A stretch of DNA of 64,000 nucleotides, from contig JAVMKO010000003.1 in assembly GCA_032164245.1 (NCBI GenBank), positions 62,814,390 to 62,878,389 of the forward strand, in the 5' to 3' direction. The position numbers and the translations under genes were made by a program. Shown here piece after piece: positions 57,389 to 64,000 of the stretch; the stretch's first letter is position 1, and every line of letters begins with the position of its first letter. This DNA comes from Sternotherus odoratus (lineage: Eukaryota; Chordata; Testudines; Kinosternidae). The notes beneath the pieces were generated by a model that did no database searches, had not been told where the DNA came from, and was given only the letters and a program-made list of their open reading frames with translations.

Positions 57389-57984
57389 AGGGACAGACTA
57401 GCTCGGCGTGTTGCGGGCGGATCCCCGCCAAGCGTGGGGCGAGACCAGCCCCGCTGATAGGTGAGCCCTGGGTCGGGACCCGGTGGAGTGGGAGGGCCCG
57501 GGTCCCCCTACCCCTACGGCCATTAGGCCACGCTACCCCGAGAGCGGGAAGCAATTGTATTGACTCTGGCCACTGGGCCACGCTACCCCGAGAGCGGGGA
57601 GCAATTGTATTGACTCTGGCCACTGGGCCACGCTACCCCGAGAGCGGGAAGCAATTGTATTGACTCTGGCCACTGGGCCACGCTACCCCGAGAGCGGGAA
57701 GTGATTGTATTGACTCTGGCCACTGGGCCACGCTACCCCGAGAGCGGGGAGCGATTGTATTGACTCCGGCCATTGGGCCACGCTACCCCGAGAGCGGGAA
57801 GCGATCCTATTGACTCCGGCCATTGGGCCACGCTACCCCGGGAGGGGGAAGCAATCCCATAGACTCCGGCCATTGGGCCATGCAACCCCCTTTCCCTTGA
57901 GGGGGGGGGTCAAAGACAGGTGGAGGTCCGCTGCCACGCCTAGCCCCAGCCTTCAGGGGGCGCTGCGGAAGCGGACCCGCCACA
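57056..57984 (+). mobile_element. 3' LTR of Gmr1-like element
   Basis: It has the same length and ends as the 5' LTR, with three visible substitutions. The gag-pol stop codon lies inside it at 57386-57388. The TATA-like motif is at 57168-57177 and the tandem array starts at 57518. The element is followed by the GGGAA duplication at 57985-57989. Confidence 0.95.
57518..57889 (+). repeat. 50-bp tandem repeat in 3' LTR
   Basis: The same seven full and one partial 50-bp units are found as in the 5' LTR, in the same order with the same unit-specific variants, as expected if both LTRs were copied from one template. Confidence 0.95.
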
Positions 57985-57989
57985 GGGAA

Positions 57990-59900
57990 TTACTCTCCAT
58001 GTGCAAAATTGGTATCAGGTGTAATGATTAATGATCAAATATTTGAAAAGACAAGCAATTCCAAGATTGGATGATGCTTGCTAATAGAGAAACATTTAAT
58101 TCTTCATAACACTGAGTATTAAAAAGACTTAAAACTTCCATTGCAGGTACAAAAACATTATCTGTTTGCAACCTAGTGACATTATATAGAGTATTAAAGA
58201 AACGCTTTAATCAATTTAAGCATGTGGGCAAGCATGTGGGCAATCAATTTAAAATCACATCCTGCATTTGGGTGGAATGACACTATTCCTGGTGCATAAA
58301 GTTAAATAGGTGCACTATAGGATTGGGGCCAGAGCTTAAAAATAGTTTCAATTTCTACATTTGACCAGGAGTCTCATACCAATTATTATTCATTTGAAGA
58401 ATTTAAAAAGTGTTTTGTTCCCCTTTCTCCTGTGTAGAGGTCTGTGTCGTGGTGTCTACCCCAAACCAGGTTGAGTGGGGGTAAAAGGGCCAATTCACCC
58501 TGTAAAAGGTTACATCTGGAGCCCAGTCAGGGCTGATAAGTTGACTGGTGATGTCCAGCTGGGCAGGGAAAGGCTGAGCTAGTATAAAGTCAGCAGTAGC
58601 CCACAAGTGGGGTTGGTAGGAGAGGGAGGATATTTGACTTTCAATGAAGTCACTTTAGTTCCTGAAGAGCAGTTTATTAGAGAAGGGGGAATAGATATGA
58701 AATGGGAACAAAATCAAAGAGACTAGAAGCAGATAATGATATCTGCAAAAAGCACAGTTGAGGAAGGAAATCATCTAAAATCTTATAACTATAAGATTCC
58801 TATCTGAAAAATAAGACTAGGTGATGTTAATCCTGTCAAGTAACTGACTGGATTTATTTTTTTAAAAGCATAGGAGATATTATAAGAGCCTGTGATCTGG
58901 TGATCTTTTAGTTGAATGTAAAAACAAAAGTAAGCTGATAAACTGCTAAAATCTAAACTACTAGGGAAACTTACAATAAGTTGTCATCTACAAAAAATAT
59001 TTGACTAAAATATAGGGGGAATCTGTATTAGAGCTGACCAATGATGGCATAATCAATAGCACATAACACAATTAAATGTTAATACATAAATGAGGAAGAG
59101 AAAACACACCATTAACAGCTGTACTGATTACATTTATGTGAGGGACTCTATCTGAGAAAGTAACACTAAGGTTTCAGATATCCAGAACCAAGCCATATAG
59201 CCAGCCTTCCTCTGACCCCTCTCCTTCCCCAAGGTGTTATAGGTGCTATATGTCCATACCACTGACACCTGTTTGTAAAGGGAAAACTAGATGCAGTAAA
59301 CAGGGGGAAAGCATTCTTATGAAAATTGTGTAGAAGGGACAGAAAATAAGATGTAGTAACTGTTGTAATAATCAGATTCTGACATATAGAGGGTGCATTG
59401 TAGGAAGGTAAGCTAAAGAGATACAGAAGACAAAAATTGTTAATATCTTATGTAGAAGCTTTAAGGAACTCTCAAAGCATCAGGTGGAGACAGAAGAGAC
59501 AATCAGCATAGGAGAAGGGAAATGCAGACAGCCTAATGTTATAAAAAACACTCTGTAAAGAATATGTGATGATACACTAGTAATAAAAAAGAGGTTTTAT
59601 TCCATTTATGATAGAAGTGGGTAGAGAAACAAATATATGAAGACATCAGAAATATACAGGTAAATTAAAAGAATGAATAGAATTCAGACTAAGGTAACCA
59701 TATCTCAGGTCTTATTGGAACTGACAAAATAGTTAGAAACTATGATAAAGAGAGAGCAGAAGTTTTAGCAAAAACTTTCCAAGGGGGTGAGAAATGATGA
59801 TAAAAGTGATCTTTTACCAGCAGATTAAAATATAATTTGGTGAAAATAATTGATTTATTATGTAGTTGATGTAAAACATTACTTCAGTATAATATGTTCA
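57990..59900. other. unassigned AT-rich non-coding DNA
   Basis: I see no gene or bounded repeat in this stretch. The short direct repeat GCATGTGGGCAA near 58219 and 58231 is local. Confidence 0.45.
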
Positions 59901-60450
59901 TGTTTTGTATGTGAGACTTTGAGGAAACTATTGATATTAGCAAGACTACAACTGCAGGTAAAGATAATATATGTAACATTATTACAGATCTCTGAAATCA
60001 ATTTGATTCTTTGAATTATTTAACACTATATGTGAAAAAGGAATGATAGAGGTAGGGAGGAAACATGAAGTAGTAATTCCAATATTAAAACCTGGCAAAC
60101 TATCCACGGAAGTGGATGTGTATTGACCATTTGCCCTTGCATTCTGTCAAGGTAAAATTATGGAGAGAATGGTAAATGAGAGAATGGTTGTCTCTTTAGA
60201 AAACAATGACATTACTGCTAAGGTTCAGAGTGGTTTTATGAGAGGAAGATGCACCATTGATCACATTGAAAAATTAAAGACTGAAATGCAAAAAAGTAAG
60301 AGAAAGAAGGGTTTCATAATAGCTGTTTTTCTAGGTATTGAAAGGGTGTCTGACATGCTTATTGTGCAAAGTAGGTGCATTAAGAATAAGGGGAAGAATA
60401 TATGGGTGGATTAGAGAATTTCTGAATAAAAGTACCATACTGGTCAAAGT
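59901..60450 (+). pseudogene. LINE reverse transcriptase relic, 5' portion
   Basis: Plus-strand translation gives VVIPILKPGKLSTEVDVY, a stop, PFALAFCQGKIMERMVNERM and AKVQSGFMRGRCTIDHIEKL (60074-60285). A later segment in another frame reads GRIYGWIREFLNKSTILVKV (about 60387-60446). These match the ordered motifs I-x-K-P-G-K, Y-R-P-I-A-L, K-x-M-E-R-M-V, Q-x-G-F-R, D-x-x-A-F-D and W-x-x-x-F-L of jockey/I-like non-LTR retrotransposons. The coding sense breaks off at the (TG)n tract and resumes at about 62798, after an inserted hAT element. Confidence 0.75.
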
Positions 60451-60457
60451 TAAATTT

Positions 60458-62796
60458 GTGTGTGTGTGTGTGTGTGTAATCAGCTGTTAAATAATAGAAT
60501 ACTACTAGCATAAGTGCCAGGCGCTGCTCGGGTCAGTCGGAGGTGGGGAGGTGGCAGACAGCTGACACCCCCCTGACCAAAGCCAACACCCACACCTCAC
60601 CCCTCACCCACCCCGACACCTTCCCACCCCCGAAACCCGAAACCCCCACCTCACCCCCCGACCGAATCCGACACCCCCACCTCACTTACCGTCCCACCAA
60701 ACCCAACTCAGATCCGTCGCAGGAGGGGAGGGGGCCCAGAGCCGAGGGATTCCGGGGACCTTCGCAGGTGGGGGGGGGGCACAGGGCTGATGTAGTCCGG
60801 GGTTCCGTTGGGGAGGTGGGAGGGGCAGAGAACTGAGGGATCTCCGGGGTTCCGTTGGGGAGGTGGGAGGGGCAGAGAACTGAGGGATCTCCGGGGTTCC
60901 GTTGGAGGAGGGAGGGGTGAGCTGAGCGAGTGAGGTGTCTGTTGGAGGGGGGTATTATGACATCATCACCACCTAACTGCCCAGTTGATGTGATTGGCCC
61001 TGAAAGACTTTCACCCCTGGGGGGCGTCAGAGGTGAGATCCGAAAATTTTTCGACCCTTACCAGCATCTAGACCCCAAGACCCCTCACTGTACCAAAATT
61101 CAAGTCTCTGGCTCAAACGGTGCGGGAGGACTTCGCAGTCATACGTACATACATACATACATACACACATACATACATACACCACTTGACTTTTATATAT
61201 ATAGATTTATATAAATATTTTTGGTTGTTTTCCACATTTTCAAATATAATTTAAATTACAACACAGAATATAAAGTGTACGGTGTATATTTTTTATTAGC
61301 ACTGTAATAAAGATAGTATTTTTCAATTCACTTAATACATGTACTGTAGTGTAATCTCTATCATGAAAGTTGAACTTTGTATAATGTACAAAAAATGTAC
61401 AATTTTAAATATATAATTATGTACAAAAATTGTATAATTATGTACAAAAAAAGCATTCAAAAATAAAACAATGTAAAACTTTAGAACTTTAGTCCATTCA
61501 GTCCTCTTCTTGTTCAACCAATCACTCAGACTAACAAGGTTTTTTTATGTTCTCAGGAGATAACGCTGCCAGTTTTTTGTTCGCAATATCACCTGAAAGT
61601 GAGAATAGGCATTCACATGGCACTGTTTTAGACAGCATTGTGAGATATTTATGTACCAGATGTTCTAAAGATTCATATGTCCCTTCATGCTTCAACCACC
61701 ATTTCAGAGGACATGTGTTCATGCTGATCACGGGTTCTGCTCAATAATGATCCAAAGCAGAGCAGACTGGCACATGTTCATTTTCATTATCTGAGTCAGA
61801 TGCCACTGGCAGAAGGTTGATTTTCTTTTTTGGTGATTCAGGTTCTGTAGTTTCCACATTGAAGTGTTGCTCTTTTAACATGCTACACACCCCATCTCTC
61901 TCAGATTTCGGAAGGCACTTCAGATTCTTATACCTTGGGTCAAGTGCTGTAGCTATCTTTAGATATCTCACATTGGTACCTTCTTTGTGATTTGTCAAAT
62001 CTGCAGTGAAAGTGTTCTTAACATGAACAACATGCTGGGTTCTGTGATAACATGAAATATATGGCAGAATGCAGGTAAAATACAGAGGAGGAGACCTACA
62101 ATTCTCTTCCAAGGAGTTCAGTCACAAATTTAATTAATGCATTATTTTTTTAATGAGCGACATCAACATGAAAGCATGTCCTCCGAATGATGGGCAAAGC
62201 ATGAAGGAACATTCAAAGGTTTATCATATAGGTACGTAAATACCTTGTAATGCCGGCTACAAAAATGTTATGACAATGTCTGTTCTCACTTTCTGATGAC
62301 ATTGTAAATAAGAAATGGTCAGCATTATCTCCCATAAATGTAAACAAATTTGTTTCTCTTAGCAATTGGCTGAACAAGAAGTAGAACTGAGTGGACGTGT
62401 AGGCTCAAGTTTTACATAGTTTTGTTTCTGAGTGCAGTTAAGTAATAAAAAAAATCTACAGTTGTAAATTGTGTTTTCACGATAAAGAGATTACACTATG
62501 GTACTAGTATGAGGTGAATTGAAAAATACTATTTCTTTTGTTTATCATTTTTACAGAACAAATATTTGTAATAAAATAATATAAAGTGAATACTGAACAT
62601 GTGGTATTCTATGTTGTAACTGAAATCAATATATTTGAAAATGTAGAAAAACATCCAAAATATTTAATAAATTTCAATTTGTATTCTACTGTTTAAAAGG
62701 GAGATTTAAACTGAGTAATTGGTATTAATTTTTTTTTATTTCAATGAATTTTTGGAGTTAATTGTGTAAGTTAACTGTAATTAATTGACAGCCCTA
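60458..62796 (-). pseudogene. hAT transposon relic with ZBED-like transposase C-terminus
   Basis: On the minus strand the element starts with a decayed TIR (AGGGCTGTCAATTAATTACA, 62795 leftward). It has a long non-coding part, then transposase fragments: LKIATALDPRYKNLKCLPKS and ESPKKKINLLPVASDSDNEN in 61741-62112, and the dimerisation-domain block CPLKWWLKHEGTYESLEHLV, KYLTML, VPCECLFSLSGDIANKKLAA and LSPENI in 61531-61731. This is the hAT C-terminal (W-W, P-x-E-x-x-F-S, L-x-P-E-N) signature. A second copy of the same C-terminal segment survives at about 62225-62345. Stops and frameshifts are present. The left end is near the (TG)n at 60458-60478, with the inner terminal sequence GCTGTTAAATAATAGAATAC at 60484-60503. 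Helitron C (60505-61205) interrupts it. Confidence 0.75.
60505..61205 (-). mobile_element. non-autonomous Helitron C, inserted in the hAT element
   Basis: Read on the minus strand it starts TCTATATATATAAAAGTCAA (from 61205, preceded by A) and ends GACCCGAGCAGCGCCTGGCA then CTTATGCTAG at 60505, followed by T. The hairpin is weaker than in copies A and B. The interior contains about two 46-bp minisatellite units and a (TACA)n-like run (about 61140-61180). It is 701 bp long. The hAT sequence continues across it (GCTGTTAAATAATAGAATAC on one side and the region around TTTTGGTTGTTTTCCACATT on the other), which proves later insertion. Confidence 0.85.
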
Positions 62797-63310
62797 ATAT
62801 GTGTATATGTATGGTGAATGTATGTATCCAAAATGGAACACCTCAGGGAAGTGTTATCAGCCCAACCTTATTTAACATTATGATAAGTTATGTCCCAAAA
62901 CAAATAAGTGCTGGGGTATGTGTCAATCTATTCATAGATGCTGCTCAGTGGATTAAGAAGAGGAATACTGAGGTGTCAGGAAAGAGAATCAACAAACTAT
63001 TATGAAAAACCTCTTCATGAGGAACTGCCTCCATTGCTAAAACCAAAGGACTTCTCTTTACAAAAAAGGAAAGTTACAAAGGAATGTAAGTTGTATGGAG
63101 AAAAACTGGACATAGTTAAAAGGTTCAAATTCTTAGGAGTAATATTTGAAAGGAGCATATAAAGTATGTTAAAGATTTATGTACATGAAGGATTAACTCG
63201 CTTAAAAGTCTTGCTGGGACTAACAGGGAGAGGGTGGATAAGAACATACTGCTGATATACAGAGCATTAATCAGACCACTTGTTGAGTATGGCTGCTAAG
63301 ATTTGGGTCC
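62797..63310 (+). pseudogene. LINE reverse transcriptase relic, 3' portion
   Basis: The plus strand reads NGTPQGSVISPTLFNIMISY (62832-62890), then NLFIDAAQW where F-A-D-D is expected (the second Asp is lost), and KLYGEKLDIVKRFKFLGVIF (63088-63150). These are the catalytic-loop and post-catalytic motifs of a jockey/I-like LINE and follow directly on the motifs at 60074-60446. This shows that one LINE was split by the hAT element. Stops and frameshifts are present. Confidence 0.75.
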
Positions 63311-63489
63311 TCATGAAAATCAGAACTTTAAAAAATTGAATTAATTGCATGTGGTGTATTTATTACAGCACTATATGCACACTACAAATAACTTCTAGTG
63401 AAATGCTAGTTACACTACGAATTAAAAAAATGGACCTAATTTTCTGGGACAAAGTTAATGGGAACATCCCATGCTTTCAGAAATGTCTG

Positions 63490-63956
63490 TGTCAATGTCC
63501 TCCTCACAATCTTCCTCATGCTGCTATCGCCTAGCTAGACTCTGCACATACCGCAGGATAGTGCATGAGGTGTTTACAATTCTCACAAAAGCAGTGTGTA
63601 GCTGAGTGGGCTCCATACTTACTGTGCTGTGGCATCAGCATGGATAACCCAGGAAAAAAGGCACAAAATGATTGTTTGCTTTCAAGGGAAGTTGGGAGGG
63701 GAGACTGACGACATGTACACGAAACCACCCGTGACAATGTTTTTGCCCCATCGGGCACTGGGAGCTTAACCCAGAATTTCAATAGGCAGCGGGAACAGTG
63801 GGATAACTACCCACAGTTCACCACTCTGAGTTGATGCTAGCCATGGTATTGTCCATGCATTCCTCCAACTTAATGTGCTCAATGGGGACTGTATAAAATT
63901 GCTTACTAAAGATCAACTTCTATAAAATTGACCTAATTTTGTAGTGTGGACATACA
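63490..63956. mobile_element. PIF-Harbinger-type MITE, right part
   Basis: The right end AAATTGACCTAATTTTGTAG with TGTGGACATAC is the terminal repeat of a common turtle element whose ends read GGGTATGTCTACACTACG. Upstream landmarks include CCCAGAATTTCAATAGGCAG and GGGATAACTACCCACAGTTC. The left end cannot be placed and may be truncated. No transposase motif is visible. Confidence 0.6.
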
Positions 63957-64000
63957 TTTTGTTACATGAGTATTTACAGTGTAAATATTTGCTATTACAT

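Larger units (their letters stand above)
51684..57989 (+). mobile_element. complete Gmr1-like Ty3/gypsy LTR retrotransposon with target duplications
   Basis: The element proper is 51689-57984 (6,296 bp), flanked by GGGAA at 51684-51688 and 57985-57989. It has two 929-bp LTRs with TGTGACGG...CCGCCACA ends, a primer-binding site, one gag-pol frame without internal stop or frameshift, and a polypurine tract. In the pol part integrase precedes reverse transcriptase, the defining order of Gmr1-like elements of deuterostomes within Ty3/gypsy. No envelope gene is present. Three differences between the LTRs (about 0.3%) indicate a recent insertion. It is the best-preserved element in the window and could be competent, which is an inference from sequence integrity only. 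Confidence 0.95.

Noticed and set aside
57389..57984. Possible envelope gene after pol
   Set aside because: Only LTR sequence follows. There is no signal peptide, no transmembrane segment and no room for one.

Overview
The window looks like intergenic or intronic nuclear DNA of a reptile, most likely a cryptodiran turtle. The evidence is a tRNA-derived SINE with a CR1-type tail, seen on both strands (7861-8035 and 9605-9798), heavy CR1 LINE content, many PIF-Harbinger-type and hAT-type non-autonomous DNA transposons, Penelope-like, RTE-like, Tx1-like and RNase-H-bearing LINE relics, Helitrons, and gypsy-type LTRs. I found no host protein-coding exon that I could defend. Almost everything recognisable is a mobile element, and much of it is nested.

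The standout is at 51689-57984: a complete LTR retrotransposon (6,296 bp) with a GGGAA target-site duplication, two 929-bp LTRs in which I count three differences, a primer-binding site, a polypurine tract and one uninterrupted gag-pol frame of 1,570 codons. Its domain order is coiled-coil/poly-Q, capsid with a SCAN-like C-terminal part, CCHC knuckle, protease, integrase, reverse transcriptase, RNase H. Integrase lies upstream of reverse transcriptase, the order of the Gmr1-like branch of Ty3/gypsy elements. The SCAN-like capsid fits the published idea that vertebrate SCAN domains came from this branch. The frame runs through the polypurine tract about 110 codons into the 3' LTR, and each LTR carries about 7.4 copies of a 50-bp repeat.

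Region by region. 0-10 kb: LTR fragments (1-653, 8914-9388), two SINEs and a Penelope-like RT relic. 10-20 kb: a Harbinger transposase relic, a hAT MITE with a perfect 8-bp duplication (16256-16571), and a hAT MITE split by a solo LTR (18089-19259). 21.5-24.4 kb: an antisense CR1 interrupted by a sense CR1 and by a hAT-type MITE. 25-30 kb: a MIR-like SINE, a solo LTR with a 5-bp duplication (26848-27700), a Tx1-like LINE piece, another antisense CR1, and a perfect 41-bp-arm hairpin (30036-30120). 31-39.7 kb: several MITEs, an RTE-like LINE with an inverted 5' part, and two pogo/Tigger-like MITEs. 40.2-43.1 kb: two Helitrons in opposite orientation, one holding a solo LTR. 44-47.5 kb: a 5S rRNA pseudogene followed by a decayed LINE with RT and RNase H. 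50.9-58 kb: the Gmr1-like element inserted at the edge of CR1 sequence. 59.9-63.3 kb: a LINE cut by a hAT element that is itself cut by a Helitron. 63.5-64 kb: a Harbinger-type MITE end.

The parts do not form a pathway. They form an insertion stratigraphy, with the Gmr1-like element as the clearly young, possibly still competent member.
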